A DNA stretch of 64,000 nt. It comes from Methanobacterium aggregans. Its GTDB lineage: Archaea > Methanobacteriota > Methanobacteria > Methanobacteriales > Methanobacteriaceae. Positions 42,123 through 52,429 of this stretch are shown in pieces (position 1 is the first letter of the stretch; each line of letters begins with the position of its first letter). Location: assembly GCF_017874455.1 (NCBI RefSeq), contig NZ_JAGGLN010000003.1, positions 290,235 through 354,234 of the forward strand. The letters are read 5' to 3'. The position numbers were made by a program, and so were the translations under genes. A model generated the notes under the pieces. That model worked only from the letters and a program-made list of their open reading frames with translations, searched no databases and was not told the DNA's origin.

Positions 42123-42489
42123 AATCCACTATTTTTTTTTTTAAAATGATCAAAAATTTAAGAAATACTTTCTAATTTTAAAATTTGACTCTTAAATAGA
42201 GTAGAAGAGAAAAAAAATTGAATTAAAATTGTCCAATTATTAAAAAGAGTACGGTCTTTGGGATTAACTCTTTCATAAAAACACCTCTTGAAATTACATT
42301 CGACAGGATTCTTATTATAATCCGTTATTTTTTATAATGCTCAATTATAATGAATTAAAAATAAAATTGGACTTAAAATGTCTTATAAATGATATTTGTC
42401 CATAAAAATTAAAAAATAATAAATTTAAAATCATTTAATATAAAAAAAATTAAATTTGAGAATTTTTTTAATTATTTTAGAAATTTTAT
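42123..42489. other. Intergenic region with lipoprotein gene debris
   Basis: A T-run terminator for the PKD gene (42132-42142) is followed by the stub of a lipoprotein gene (42223-42276) and copy 2 of its leader (to about 42440). No intact gene is present. Confidence 0.6.
42223..42276 (-). pseudogene. Truncated lipoprotein gene copy
   Basis: Behind an intact ribosome site and leader copied from the GIN lipoprotein gene lies an ATG followed by MKELIPKTVLFLIIGQF and a stop. This resembles the first half of a signal peptide (compare MKKMGLGILGLIILVV) and then ends. It is the dead 5' end of a duplicated lipoprotein gene; the duplicated leader 42271-42440 remains recognisable. Confidence 0.65.
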
Positions 42490-43680
42490 TTAACCCTTTC
42501 TGAACTCCTCAACTGAACCAACTGGATTCCCATTTTTAAGGGTCAAGGGCAGTGTTACAGAGTGGGATGATGTTCCGAAGCTGTGGGCTATCATGGTGTG
42601 CCTTCCAGCACCCCCTGCAACAACCACCACAACATGGGCTGGTGAAGGTGTCAATCTCACCTCATCCCCAACCACCCACTGAGGATCAAGCTTCCTGCCC
42701 CCACGATCTGCAAGGTCAACAGGTACAACTGCATTTTCGTGGATGTAATTTTTAACATCCTCCTTGTTCCAGCCGTCATCTGAAACTGTCCTGGCATGCT
42801 CCGGACTCATTACAACGAGAAGCTCCCCTGGCACGTGGCTGTTGTTGCAGCCCGCAGTTGCAGCTGTGTGCACGATGGTATCCAGAAGATCCTCAGCGGT
42901 CCTGCTCCTGTGATCGTTAACGTTTTGGGGTGCTTCAAGAGCCATAACGGTCACCGTACTCATATCTTCTTTGAATCCCTGCTCAACATGCAGTGGATCC
43001 CACGGACTTTCACCTTCTGCCTCTCTAAAACAGTAGCTGTACTTGGCAGGTGAACCCATGGTTGCATGGTCCCCAACACCGGGCACAGCACCTGCAATGT
43101 TCATGAGGCACAGCCTCAGTGCCCTTCCAATGGTTGCATTGGCAAGGTTACCTGGACCAAGACAGCCCGCCCCGCTGTTAACAGCTAGTTCTCTGGACAC
43201 AGGACCATTAAGGATGGTGCAGATAGAAACAGGGTGGGTTGTGGCGTTAACCCCTGCAAGGTTGAACCTCTCCCTTGAAACTGCACTCACAGCATGCTGA
43301 AGAACTCCCAGGAACTGGGGGATGCAGCCGGCCATAACAGAGTTTATCGCGATCTTCTCAATGGTTGCCCTGCCTTGAATTGGGGGCAGTACTGCAACAA
43401 CCTCATCAGGATCCATATCAGTGTACCTGAGAAATCTGTTCACCCTTTCACGTGTTGGTGGAACCACAGGAAGCCCGTCTGTGAGTTTACGCATGTAAAA
43501 ATCATGGCTTACCTTCTCAATGTCTGGATCAACGAAAACCTCAAAATCACTTTCATGGGCACTGCAGAGCCTGTCTCCATTCATTTTAACTCCTGAATCT
43601 GTATTACATGATTTTCCAGAGAGGAGTTCGTCTATGGAACATCCGCAGTTTTCATTGATCTTGACTTTCTTTTCATCCAT
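42490..43680 (-). CDS. Large protein of UGSC-family unit
   Basis: A ~396-aa soluble protein. The N-terminal ~35 residues are Cys-rich ([17 protein letters not shown]). The main domain reads [51 protein letters not shown] and [13 protein letters not shown] segments; from memory these match a domain that accompanies UGSC (seleno)proteins in bacteria. Activity is not established; a thiol-redox or reductase role is inferred from the partner's CxxC-like motif. The ATG at 43680 follows AGGTGAG; a GTG at 43689 overlaps the partner's stop. The genes are translationally coupled. Confidence 0.65.
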   Translation of the reverse strand: MDEKKVKINENCGCSIDELLSGKSCNTDSGVKMNGDRLCSAHESDFEVFVDPDIEKVSHDFYMRKLTDGLPVVPPTRERVNRFLRYTDMDPDEVVAVLPPIQGRATIEKIAINSVMAGCIPQFLGVLQHAVSAVSRERFNLAGVNATTHPVSICTILNGPVSRELAVNSGAGCLGPGNLANATIGRALRLCLMNIAGAVPGVGDHATMGSPAKYSYCFREAEGESPWDPLHVEQGFKEDMSTVTVMALEAPQNVNDHRSRTAEDLLDTIVHTAATAGCNNSHVPGELLVVMSPEHARTVSDDGWNKEDVKNYIHENAVVPVDLADRGGRKLDPQWVVGDEVRLTPSPAHVVVVVAGGAGRHTMIAHSFGTSSHSVTLPLTLKNGNPVGSVEEFRKG

Positions 43681-43685
43681 GAAAC

Positions 43686-44204
43686 TCACCTACCTGCAAT
43701 GATCTTCTTCAATTCTGGGAGGATTTTAAGGGCCTTTTTTTGAATCAGGGCATTAGACTGCCCTGCAATGGGGTGCTGAATCTCCATTATCCTAAGGTCC
43801 GCTGCACCGTGGGAACTGGCAAGTTCCCCTGCGTAGGTGCTGAACTCCGTGGAACATATGCAGATGGTGGGCATGCTGCGTTTCTCAAGTTTCACAGCAT
43901 CCAGAACCACCCATGTGGTGCAGGAACCACAGTCTCCCAGGGCAAGAATGCACAGATCTGCATCAGCAGCCTTTTTCATCTGATCTGGGCTTGCAGTTGC
44001 ACCTGCAGGTTTATCTGCACTGATAAAATCAAAACCTTCCAGATTCTCCTGAATTGTGCTTAATATAACACTTGCACCGGGTTTGGTGTTGTCAAAAAGT
44101 GATATTTTACTTAAAGAATCTGGAATAGGGTTCAGTGGAACATCGTCAATCTCAGTTTCAGCAAGGGGATTTAAAACATCCCTTTCAGTGATTTTAACCT
44201 TCAT
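43686..44204 (-). CDS. UGSC-family protein, Cys form
   Basis: A 172-aa protein with the motif [16 protein letters not shown], Cys92 and Cys95. It corresponds to the UGSC motif of a selenoprotein family in which the first Cys is selenocysteine; here the codon is TGT, so it is a cysteine homolog. The family is thought to be redox-active but its substrate is unknown. The N-terminal part (residues 1-60) is beta-rich and matches nothing I can name. It is the first gene of the pair, its stop lying six bases before the partner's likely start. Confidence 0.7.
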   Translation of the reverse strand: MKVKITERDVLNPLAETEIDDVPLNPIPDSLSKISLFDNTKPGASVILSTIQENLEGFDFISADKPAGATASPDQMKKAADADLCILALGDCGSCTTWVVLDAVKLEKRSMPTICICSTEFSTYAGELASSHGAADLRIMEIQHPIAGQSNALIQKKALKILPELKKIIAGR

Positions 44205-44461
44205 AATACCATTTAAATCCTTTTTTCAATCTTTTCAATCCTTTATAATCCCTTTAATTAGTAAATTACTTTTATGACAGTTATAAAGCTGTGACTTCCT
44301 GTAACAGTGATTTAAAAATTTGATCTTAAAAAATAAAACAGTGGGATGAAAAAATGGTAAATTTGCTTTGATATCTTCATTTAAAAGTTTTTTTAGGATA
44401 AAATCCTTGAAAACAATAAAATATGGGAAAAATATAAAAAAAATGGGAGAAAATGGAGTTT

Positions 44462-46039
44462 TTATTCCTCCAGCCTGAACCTCTTAAGCACCATGTCCTT
44501 ATCAAGGGACAGAACAAATGATGCAGCTCTTGGGCCCTGTTTTCTCCCGGTCATTACCTTGTAAATGGCCTGGAATGCCTTTTGAGGTTTCATCTCCAGA
44601 TCGTTCAGTATTAAATACATCTGGTCCTGGAACTCCTCAGAAGTGTACTCCCCAGCTTCAAGGACATCTGCAAGCTTCGAAAGGAATTCCTTCTGAACAT
44701 CGCTGATCTCAACCCTTGGAAGTTTCTCCATAACCTGGAACTTCACAAATCCTGGTGCATAGGTGTTAAGCCAGTTTTTAACGTGTCCAATCCTTTTCTC
44801 GAGCCTTTCAACATCCTCAGCATCAATCTGGGCAAATTCCAGGTTCTCCATGTCTTTTGGCAGCTGGGAGTTCCTCCTGAGTATGTTGAATACCTTCTCA
44901 GTATCATCTCCCACTATTTGGTAGGCCACGGTCAGGAACCTGTATGAAGGCTGGAATGGCATTTTATCCTTAACAGATATTTGGGATGCCTCGTAAACCT
45001 TCTTGGATTTTTCACCCTCCTTCTCAGAGGTTGCCTCCTCCTCACCGTAGAATATACGTTCAACACGGTCGTACTGTTCTATGAAATCTAAAAATGGCAT
45101 TTCAGGGCTGAAATCTTTGTGTTTCATTGGTTTGCTTCTGAATATGAAGTAGTTCAGGGTTTCAGGTGCACCTATTTCAAGCCACTGGCCTGGTGTGAAG
45201 AAAACTCCGTGGGACTTGGACATGGCCTCTCCTTTGAGGGTTATCCATTCGTATGGAACAGGGTAGGGTGCAGGGTAGTTGAATATCTCCTCTGATATAA
45301 TTGTACTCACATCGTAGGATCCTCCGCTTGCTGCATGGTCCTTTCCGAAGGGTTCGCAGGTTGTACCGAAGATCTTCCACCTTGCAGCCCATTCAACACG
45401 CCAGGTGAGTTTCCCCTCCCCTTTTTTGATGTCCATGCTTCCCTCGTGTCCGCACTGGCACCTGTAGGAAACCATGTCTCCATCATAGGAGTAGGCGTAG
45501 GTGGTGTTCACACGTCCGCACTCCTCACATATTGGGTTGTATGGAAGCCAGTCATCGCCAAGTGGGTGTTCACGGAACCTGTTGAATATTTCCCTTATTT
45601 CAGGGGCCTTTTCAAGGGAGGTACGTATGTAATCATCGTAAACTCCGTCTTTGTACATCTGCTCCCCGGATTTAACCTCAAGTTCTATTTTAAACTCGTC
45701 CAGGGTTTCAAGGAATGGTTTCTCAAAGTGCTCAACGAAGTTGGAACAGCAGCCCTCTGGACATGGTATCTTGGAGTAGGGCATTCCCAGGTACTTCTCG
45801 TAGGACTCTGGAAGTGGATGGGGCACCTTCCTGAGGGGGTCGTGGTCGTCTGCGATCCAGATGGTCCTTGCAGATGCACCAAGATTTCTGAGGGCATTAC
45901 CAACAGCATTTGCTATAAAAACGTCACATGAATTTCCTATATGTATAGATCCTGATATGGATGTCCCGCTTGCAATAACATGCTCCTTGACATCCCTTTC
46001 ATTTAACTCTTCTGCGATCCTTTCGATCCAGTGTTTCAA
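44462..46039 (-). CDS. lysS: Class I lysyl-tRNA synthetase
   Basis: The archaeal class I LysRS, unrelated to the class II enzyme of most bacteria and eukaryotes. The HIGH-like motif SGSIHIGNS is near residue 30 and the KMSKS-like EAMSKSHG near residue 271. A Cys-rich insertion (CEECGRVN...CQCGHEG) is probably a zinc site, and the alpha-helical anticodon-binding cage follows. About 525 aa. The TTG at 46039 ([11 protein letters not shown]) is preferred since AAGGTGAT lies just upstream; a GTG nine bases earlier lies inside that site. Confidence 0.95.
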   Translation of the reverse strand: MKHWIERIAEELNERDVKEHVIASGTSISGSIHIGNSCDVFIANAVGNALRNLGASARTIWIADDHDPLRKVPHPLPESYEKYLGMPYSKIPCPEGCCSNFVEHFEKPFLETLDEFKIELEVKSGEQMYKDGVYDDYIRTSLEKAPEIREIFNRFREHPLGDDWLPYNPICEECGRVNTTYAYSYDGDMVSYRCQCGHEGSMDIKKGEGKLTWRVEWAARWKIFGTTCEPFGKDHAASGGSYDVSTIISEEIFNYPAPYPVPYEWITLKGEAMSKSHGVFFTPGQWLEIGAPETLNYFIFRSKPMKHKDFSPEMPFLDFIEQYDRVERIFYGEEEATSEKEGEKSKKVYEASQISVKDKMPFQPSYRFLTVAYQIVGDDTEKVFNILRRNSQLPKDMENLEFAQIDAEDVERLEKRIGHVKNWLNTYAPGFVKFQVMEKLPRVEISDVQKEFLSKLADVLEAGEYTSEEFQDQMYLILNDLEMKPQKAFQAIYKVMTGRKQGPRAASFVLSLDKDMVLKRFRLEE

Positions 46040-46048
46040 TAGTATCAC

Positions 46049-46465
46049 CTTAGTTTATTCAAGTCTGGAATCCATAATGAACTCCTTAAAAATTGTTAAT
46101 TGTAAAAATGATAAAATTAAGATGCTATATACAGATTCGATCAGGTATAATTCATCTAAATTTTATAATCAGTTTGTATTTTATAATCAGCTTATATAAT
46201 TTAGGAGATTATATGATTTAAATCTTTTAAAAAAGTTTTTACCAGATCATGGGATGGTCACGATCCAGTTCAACGGGATTAAAATTCAGTAAAAAGATTT
46301 TTTTGAATTTTTGTAGTTGGATAACCCAATTAAATAAATGAATAATTAGCTTAATTAATTAAATGAATTGGATAATAGTTTTAGATCATTTAATGAACTG
46401 ATTTAATTTAATGAAGTACTGATTTAAATTTAAAAAGAATAAAAAAAGGAATTAAGGTGATGATA
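46049..46465. other. AT-rich intergenic region
   Basis: About 415 bases between thiC's stop and lysS's start, both on the minus strand. It holds the lysS promoter and the thiC transcript end, and includes repeated TAATTAA/ATTTAAT-type words near 46320-46420. No gene, tRNA or stable hairpin was recognised. Confidence 0.4.
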
Positions 46466-47764
46466 TCAGTCAAATACGTCCTGACTTGCATCATCCAGCC
46501 ATTCATTCACTATTTTAATTGAACAGTAGTTTCCGCACATTGTGCAGGTGTCAGGGTCTTCTGGAGGTTTTGCCTCCCTGATCTTCCTTGCATCTGCAGG
46601 GCAGATTGCTGCTGCGTACTGACCTTCCCAGTCGAGTTTTTTACGTGCGTTAGCCATTTTAAGGTCTAATTCTCCGTTGTGAATTCCTTTGGCCATGTCA
46701 CCAACGTATGCACCGATCCTGGTTGCTATAACTCCATCCTTAACATCCTGAGGTCCTGGAAGTGCCAGGTGCTCTGCAGGTGTAACATAACATATGAAGT
46801 CTGCTCCAGCTGCTGCAGACTGTGCTGCACCTATTGATGAGACTATGTGGTCGTATGCTGGTGCTATGTCTGTTACGATTGGTCCGAGCATGTAGAAAGG
46901 TGCTCCACGGCAGAGCTTCTTCTGAACCATTACGTTGGTTGGTATCTCATTGAGTGGTATGTGTCCTGGTCCTTCAACAATGGTCTGAACTCCTGCTTCC
47001 CTTGCCCTGTCAATGAGTTCACCGAGTATGATTAACTCCTGTATCTGAGCCCTGTCTGTTGAATCTGCTATTGCTCCTGCCCTCATACCGTTTGCAAGGC
47101 TTATACAGAAGTCGTATTCCTTGGCTATTTCAATGACCTTGTCGTAGTTCTTGTAGAGGGGGTTTTCAATTTCGTTGTGAACCATCCATGCTGATATGAA
47201 TGCTCCACCCCTGCTCACAAGTCCACCTTCACGGCCCTGTCTTTTGAGTCTTCTTAGGGTTTCCTTGTTCACAGAGCAGTGAATTGCCATGAAGTCCACA
47301 CCATCTTTTGCCTGGGTTTCAATGGCCTTGAACATGGCATCTTCATCCATGTAGATTGCAGAACCCTCTTTGTTTATGGCTTCAGTTGCTGCCTGGTACA
47401 CTGGTACACTTCCAAATGGAAGGTCTGTAACACCGAGGATAGTCCTTCGTATTTCGTCCAGATCTCCTCCAATACTGAGTTCCATGAGGGTGTCTGCTTT
47501 GTTTTCCATTGCGATTTTTGCCTTTTCAATTTCCATGTCAACATCGTTTATGTCGGTTGATGTTCCAATGGTTGCGTTGACCTTGGTTCTTAAACCTGCT
47601 CCAATACCAACAGGCCTAGCATTCCTGTTGACGTTGTTTGGAATCGCGATTGTTCCTGCTGCAACTGATTTTCTGATAAACTCTTCATCAACGTTTTCCA
47701 GCTTTGCAACTGCTTTCATTTCTTCTGTTATAATGCCCTTTTTTGCATCGTCCATCTGTGTCAT
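46466..47764 (-). CDS. thiC: Phosphomethylpyrimidine synthase ThiC
   Basis: Radical-SAM enzyme converting aminoimidazole ribotide to hydroxymethylpyrimidine phosphate for thiamine. The C-terminal [11 protein letters not shown] (near residue 411) supplies the CxxCxxxxC-like Cys set that binds the 4Fe-4S cluster. Other landmarks are [21 protein letters not shown] and [14 protein letters not shown]. At 432 aa it lacks the N-terminal extension of plant and many bacterial forms. GGTGATTCT precedes the ATG. No TPP riboswitch is seen upstream, so control is probably by a protein (see the palindrome upstream). Confidence 0.96.
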   Translation of the reverse strand: MTQMDDAKKGIITEEMKAVAKLENVDEEFIRKSVAAGTIAIPNNVNRNARPVGIGAGLRTKVNATIGTSTDINDVDMEIEKAKIAMENKADTLMELSIGGDLDEIRRTILGVTDLPFGSVPVYQAATEAINKEGSAIYMDEDAMFKAIETQAKDGVDFMAIHCSVNKETLRRLKRQGREGGLVSRGGAFISAWMVHNEIENPLYKNYDKVIEIAKEYDFCISLANGMRAGAIADSTDRAQIQELIILGELIDRAREAGVQTIVEGPGHIPLNEIPTNVMVQKKLCRGAPFYMLGPIVTDIAPAYDHIVSSIGAAQSAAAGADFICYVTPAEHLALPGPQDVKDGVIATRIGAYVGDMAKGIHNGELDLKMANARKKLDWEGQYAAAICPADARKIREAKPPEDPDTCTMCGNYCSIKIVNEWLDDASQDVFD

Positions 47765-48207
47765 AGAATCACCATGTTCATTTTTTAACTAAAGTCTGCT
47801 ATTTCAGTCTGAAATATCAAGCTTGAATGCTTCAATATATCAAAACAGTGATATTCAAATCTTGATCTCATTTTATGTTACGGGTAAAAATAGGTATCCC
47901 TTTTCAAAACATAAGGAACTAAATCAAGTTTACTTGAATGCTATTATAAGTTTAGTATACTTATATTTTAATAGACTTTCTATTTGATTTTCCAGTTATG
48001 GATGTCCTATATAAATTGATGTAAAATAAAATTAGTCCAACCTTTCCAGGTAATTGCAAGACAATAGTAAGTAGTGATCTTCTAAATGATGCTATTGTAT
48101 CCTATTTTATTATACAATATGACAGTATACAATATTTTCTGTACAAAATCACTGTAGAAGACCCTATTTAATTTTAAAAACTATATGTTGTGTTTCCATG
48201 CTAGGTT
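47765..48207. other. AT-rich region with inverted repeats
   Basis: About 440 bases upstream of thiC and downstream of the PfkB gene. Besides the palindrome at 47800-47816 it holds ATAAG...CTTAT arms (about 47951-47970), ATTGTAT...ATACAAT arms (48093-48118) and two close copies of TATACAATAT (48111-48145). There is no open frame of interest. Confidence 0.45.
47800..47837 (-). promoter_or_regulatory. Palindromic operator in thiC promoter
   Basis: TATTTCAGTCTGAAATA (47800-47816) is a perfect 8+1+8 palindrome, followed by TCAAGCTTGA (47817-47826, also palindromic) and TTGAATGCTTCAA. A minus-strand TATA-like GATATATTG lies near 47833-47841, placing transcription start inside the first palindrome. 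A thiamine-responsive repressor such as ThiR would fit; this is inference. Confidence 0.45.
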
Positions 48208-49122
48208 TCAATCCCATCTCTCATGCATGCGTTCCAGCACCATTTCACGGTTAGGAACATTTGTCTGACATCCTTCAGCTTCAACAATAAAGGATGCAAC
48301 TGCTGAAGCAAATTTACCACAGGTTTCCAGGTCTTCACCCTTCAAATAGGCCTTCATGAAACCGGCCCTGTAGGAATCACCTGCACCTGTTGGGTCAACA
48401 GCTTCCCTTGGAACTGAATCCACCATCACTTCCTCATCTGCGTAGATGGTGCTGCCACTTTTTCCACAGGTTTTAACCACTATGTCCGGACCGAAGTTCC
48501 TCAGATCATCCATGTCCATTTGGGTGGTCTTCATTATCCTTTCTATCTCGTAGTGGTTACCGAAGAGTATGTTTGATATCTTTAAAACCTCTTTTAACTC
48601 CTCCTTGGAGTACATGTGAAGGTCCTGACCTGGATCAAAGGATATCATCTTTCCAGCTTCATGGGCTGCCTCTCCAGATCTTCTGTTAAAACCCGGGTCT
48701 CCAGTTGCCAGATGAACAGCTTCCACGTGGTCAATGGCATTGTATGGAACTTCTGAGTCCTGGAAGTGTGCTGCTGCACCCCAGTAGAAGTAGCTTATCT
48801 GGTTGTTGGAGGAATCTGTCATCACAAATGCAGTGGGTGTTTTCTCTTCTTCAATGAGTATCATGTTTGCGGTGTCTATTCCAAGGTCTTTGAGCTTCTT
48901 CTCATAGTCAGATCCAGGAAATTCATTCCCAACCGCAGATACAAGGGAAGATTTAAGTCCAAGTGTGGATGCAACAACTGCTACATTTGCTGCAGCACCT
49001 CCATGGAATGTGCGCATCCTGTTTATTGCTGTTGAGGAGTTTGGTTGTGGGAATTCTCCAACCTGTATTATGTAGTCCAGTGCTGTGTGTCCAACCGCTA
49101 GTAAATCTTTTTTATTGCTCAA
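48208..49122 (-). CDS. PfkB-family sugar/nucleoside kinase
   Basis: A ~304-aa ribokinase-fold kinase. The substrate-side motif [15 protein letters not shown] is near residue 45 and the ATP/anion-hole motif [13 protein letters not shown] near residue 245, with the catalytic Asp in GAGD. The closest known type is the archaeal multi-substrate nucleoside kinase (MJ0406 group), but substrate cannot be read from sequence. The TTG at 49122 is chosen because GGAGGGTGAT lies just before it; upstream in-frame starts would overlap that site. Confidence 0.85.
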   Translation of the reverse strand: MSNKKDLLAVGHTALDYIIQVGEFPQPNSSTAINRMRTFHGGAAANVAVVASTLGLKSSLVSAVGNEFPGSDYEKKLKDLGIDTANMILIEEEKTPTAFVMTDSSNNQISYFYWGAAAHFQDSEVPYNAIDHVEAVHLATGDPGFNRRSGEAAHEAGKMISFDPGQDLHMYSKEELKEVLKISNILFGNHYEIERIMKTTQMDMDDLRNFGPDIVVKTCGKSGSTIYADEEVMVDSVPREAVDPTGAGDSYRAGFMKAYLKGEDLETCGKFASAVASFIVEAEGCQTNVPNREMVLERMHERWD

Positions 49123-49340
49123 TCCATCACCCTCCATATTTTTATCTTTGAAATATTTAAAACTAACCAACCAGAACCTAGTAAACAAGTTTTTAATAGT
49201 GTAAATGGTTAAGAAGTTCTGGTAAAAGGAACAGGAAATTTAAAAGGATTCCTTTTTTTTCAATGAATTTAAAATTAATTTTGCCTAAAACAAATTGTCA
49301 AAAATAAAACTGATCTTCAATTCATTTAAATACTAACATT

Positions 49341-50204
49341 TCAAAGGGGTTCAAAGCCTTCGTCACGAATTATCTGCTGACCTTCATCAAGCACGAATTC
49401 TATAAAATCTTTCAATACAAGGTTTTCAGGGTTAAGATTCACAAGGCTTATTATATGTTTTGTTTCGTTCTCAAGGACGTTGGAACCCCCTGCAAAACTG
49501 CTGTTAAGGAATGTATAAAGATCTTCATTTTTCTGAACCCTTTTCAGGGCTTCGTAGGGGGATTTAACCAGTTCAACTACTCTGTAATCCACTCCATTCT
49601 CATCAAGGGTGTTCCATGCCAGACGCTGGGAGGAACCAGGTACCTCAACGAAGCTCATGCCGTTGATGTCATCCATGCTTTTAGGAGTATAGCCACCACC
49701 AGATACAAGAACAAGGTGGTCGTAGGCAACTGGTGTGAAGTCCAGATCCCTCATGAATGCCTGAACAGGGTCGTCGAAGGTTAAAATATCCACCATATCC
49801 CTTTGGGCAAGCTGGATGGCACTTTCATCCTGTGTCCTGTAAACATGGCTTTCAAGGCCATATTCAGATGAAAGAACTTCCATGAGTCCTGAAGAAATAT
49901 GTCCCCCACATATAACTGGAATTTCACGTCCCTGAAGCCGCTGCATGTACTCCTGATACTTTTGAAGTATTTCAAGTCCATAATCTGTCAGCCCTGAACC
50001 TGCACCAGTTGTTTCAACGATCCTCTTACCTAGTTTGTCCTCGGCATCCCTTATCCTGCGGTTCAGGACTGCATGGGACACTCCAAGCCTCTTTGCAGCT
50101 TCACGCTGGGACCATGTTTTTGAAACACATTCAAGGGTTTCAAAGAACTTGTAGTTGAATTCATGACCATTTATGAAAAGGTTCAGCTTCGGAAGGTAAT
50201 CCAT
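49341..50204 (-). CDS. LysR/ModE-like regulator with ligand domain
   Basis: A ~287-aa protein: an N-terminal winged HTH (WSQREAAKRLGVSHAVLNRRIRD, about residues 30-55) of the LysR/ModE type, then a periplasmic-binding-protein-like sensor domain (about residues 90-285) with VICGGHISSGLMEVL and DILTFDDPVQAF. Cytoplasmic archaeal regulators of this build often sense oxyanions such as molybdate or tungstate. Its neighbours FdhD, MoaA, MobB and the tungsten Fwd operon make tungstate or molybdate a good candidate ligand, by inference. ATG 50204 follows GAGGATTGGAA. Confidence 0.72.
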   Translation of the reverse strand: MDYLPKLNLFINGHEFNYKFFETLECVSKTWSQREAAKRLGVSHAVLNRRIRDAEDKLGKRIVETTGAGSGLTDYGLEILQKYQEYMQRLQGREIPVICGGHISSGLMEVLSSEYGLESHVYRTQDESAIQLAQRDMVDILTFDDPVQAFMRDLDFTPVAYDHLVLVSGGGYTPKSMDDINGMSFVEVPGSSQRLAWNTLDENGVDYRVVELVKSPYEALKRVQKNEDLYTFLNSSFAGGSNVLENETKHIISLVNLNPENLVLKDFIEFVLDEGQQIIRDEGFEPL

Positions 50205-50399
50205 TTCCAATCCTCTTTTTTTTGAATCAAATGTATCCTTCTGTTTTTTAAGCTATCAACTTAATTGATGTCCTCAAGAAATGCATAATAAATCCCTGTT
50301 AAGTGGTACATTCATCAGGGATATAAACTTCAGGATATAACAATATAAATATAACAGTGAAAGCATAAATAATTTGAAAAATCCTTATTTGGTGAACTC

Positions 50400-50984
50400 A
50401 TGATTTTAAACGATGCAATAGATGAAATAATTGACAATGTACGGGTTGTTTCATCTGAACTTGATGAAAAAACTATAATGGAATTGATGGATGTACTAAC
50501 CTCTTCAAAAGATGTTTTCCTCCTTGGACAGGGAAGATCAGGCCTGGTTGCCAGGGCATTTGCAATGCGCCTCATGCACCTTGGCATTAGTGTTTACGTT
50601 GTTGGGGAAACGATAACACCTGCTATAACTCAGGATGACTGTCTCCTTGCAATCTCAGGTTCTGGAGAAACCAGTTACATAATAAGCACAGCAAAGATAG
50701 CCAAAAAAAGAGGGGCAAAACTTATTGCAGTAACTTCATATGACGACTCAACCCTTGGAAAGATGTCAGATCTTATAGTACACATTCAGGGCAGGACAAA
50801 GATTGATATAGAAAAAAATTATATAAAAAGGCAGATTAACGGAAAACATCTCTCACTTTCGCCCCTTGGAACATTATTCGAGGTTTCAAGCTTAATATTC
50901 CTTGATGGATTGATAGCCCAGCTCATGGATAGAATGGGTAAAACAGAAAGTGACCTCAAGGAGAGGCACACTGTTCTGGAGTGA
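50400..50984 (+). CDS. hxlB: 6-phospho-3-hexuloisomerase
   Basis: A 194-aa SIS-domain isomerase converting hexulose-6-phosphate and fructose-6-phosphate. In archaea it works with hexulose-phosphate synthase in the reverse direction to make ribulose-5-phosphate for nucleotides. Landmarks are [27 protein letters not shown], and the catalytic region [18 protein letters not shown] precedes the ATG. It lies 64 bases upstream of fdhD on the same strand. The partner synthase is not in the window. Confidence 0.9.
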   Translation: MILNDAIDEIIDNVRVVSSELDEKTIMELMDVLTSSKDVFLLGQGRSGLVARAFAMRLMHLGISVYVVGETITPAITQDDCLLAISGSGETSYIISTAKIAKKRGAKLIAVTSYDDSTLGKMSDLIVHIQGRTKIDIEKNYIKRQINGKHLSLSPLGTLFEVSSLIFLDGLIAQLMDRMGKTESDLKERHTVLE

Positions 50985-51047
50985 TCCTAAGTTCATCCTT
51001 ACGAACTTACAGAAGTTCAAGATACTGATTAAAGCGAGTGTGAAATC

Positions 51048-51800
51048 ATGTCTGAAATGTTTAGGAATGTCAAAGCCATAAGGGTTGGTAAAGAAACGTT
51101 CGAGCTGGACGAGAAGATAGTTAATGATGAAGAAATTGAAATCATCGTGAATGAACTTGCATTTGGAAGATTTTCTGTTAGTCCTACCTTTTTAAAGGAA
51201 TTTGCTCTGGGATACCTGGCAGGGGAAGGATTGATCGATTCCATTGATAGCGTAAAAAAAATTGACATAGATAAAAACACCATAAACATTGAAATTGACC
51301 TTCAAGACTTTGATATTAGAAGGGAAATGGTAATGAGTTCTGATTGCTTTGGAGGATGGAGAGGTAAAATAGAATTCGTGGATGAAGTGGTTTCTGATTA
51401 CACCATATCCAAGGATCAGATCTTAGAATCTTTCAAAAAACTGAGAGAAGAATCTAAGGTTTGGAAGGAAACAGGTGGTACACATATAGCAGCACTTGTA
51501 ACAGAAGAAGAGTTCATAACAATAGAAGATGTAAGTCGACATGTGGCAATTGATAAAGTGATGGGTGCAGGATTGCTTAAAGGCCTTGATTTTTCAAGAA
51601 GCTTCATTGTTTCAAGTGGTAGAATGCCTTCTGACATGGTTATGAAAGTTGCAAGAATGGGAATCCCTGTACTAACATCAAAAGCAGCACCCACTGCTTC
51701 TGGTTTTATGGCAGGAGAAGAATCAGGGCTTACAATAGTTGGATTTGTAAGGGGTGGCAGGTTCAACATATACACCCACCCTGAAAGGATTTCCTTTTAA
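51048..51800 (+). CDS. fdhD: FdhD sulfurtransferase
   Basis: A 250-aa FdhD-family protein. FdhD moves sulfur from cysteine desulfurase to bis-MGD Mo/W cofactors, activating formate dehydrogenases. Family motifs: KEFALGYLAGEG, TGGTHIAAL, EDVSRHVAIDKVMG and SSGRMPSDMVMK. Only one Cys (SSDCFGGW, near residue 100) stands at the usual CxxC loop, so the relay would use a single thiol. With no formate dehydrogenase gene nearby, maturation of FwdB is a plausible role, since it also carries a tungstopterin. Confidence 0.92.
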   Translation: MSEMFRNVKAIRVGKETFELDEKIVNDEEIEIIVNELAFGRFSVSPTFLKEFALGYLAGEGLIDSIDSVKKIDIDKNTINIEIDLQDFDIRREMVMSSDCFGGWRGKIEFVDEVVSDYTISKDQILESFKKLREESKVWKETGGTHIAALVTEEEFITIEDVSRHVAIDKVMGAGLLKGLDFSRSFIVSSGRMPSDMVMKVARMGIPVLTSKAAPTASGFMAGEESGLTIVGFVRGGRFNIYTHPERISF

Positions 51801-51854
51801 TTGTAATGAACATTCATAACAGGGATTTCAACTCAAGAGCATTCATACAAGAAT

Positions 51855-52190
51855 TTATAAAAAATCTTCCAAGAGATCATCCACCCAGGAAACTGCAGCT
51901 GCAACATTTGGAAATCCAATGGTACTTGTAATGAGCAGTAAAGACTGATAAACCTCTTCAGGACTTGCACCTGCTTTAAGAGCCCTTTTTGCATGGCTGT
52001 GAACAGCACCTTCAGATCTTATGGCTGCAGATGCTGCAAGCTGCACAAGCTGTGAAGTTTTCTCATCGAGGGGGCCGCTTTGCTTCACTGCAATTCCAAG
52101 ACCATTCAAAGCTTCACCATACTCTTCAAACCTTTTCTGTATGTTTTCATAGTTATTTGGTAGTGTGTTTTTAATATTTTTATCAGACAT
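51855..52190 (-). CDS. Carboxymuconolactone decarboxylase family protein
   Basis: A 111-aa all-helical AhpD/CMD-fold protein. The core EGAVHSHAKRALKAGASPEE and ITSTIGFPNVAAA match the family. The CxxC that gives AhpD its peroxidase-reductase activity is absent (Ala-Val-His-Ser-His here), so it is probably of the gamma-CMD type with unknown substrate. GAGGAAAAGGGT precedes the ATG. It is convergent with fdhD, whose stop is 54 bases away. Confidence 0.88.
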   Translation of the reverse strand: MSDKNIKNTLPNNYENIQKRFEEYGEALNGLGIAVKQSGPLDEKTSQLVQLAASAAIRSEGAVHSHAKRALKAGASPEEVYQSLLLITSTIGFPNVAAAVSWVDDLLEDFL

Positions 52191-52429
52191 ACCCTTTTCC
52201 TCCTTTACCCTTTCCTTTAGGTTTTATCTATTTTTTTTGGATTGAATATAATTTTTTAAGTCCAAGAAAAATACATGATGAAGGGCAGCACAATAAAATT
52301 GAACCCTTAAAACAAGAATTTTAATAAAAAAAGTTTAATATATTATAAGGGGAATAAATCAGATTTAAACAGATTTTAAAGGTTTCTCAATTAAATTCAG
52401 GTTTTGAGGTAAAAAATTTTTTAAAGGAT

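Noticed and set aside
43900..43960. Selenocysteine (UGA) in the UGSC motif
   Set aside because: The codon is TGT, an ordinary cysteine, and no in-frame TGA occurs before the stop.
47765..48000. TPP riboswitch upstream of thiC
   Set aside because: The conserved CUGAGA and pyrophosphate-sensing segments of the THI element are absent on the minus strand.
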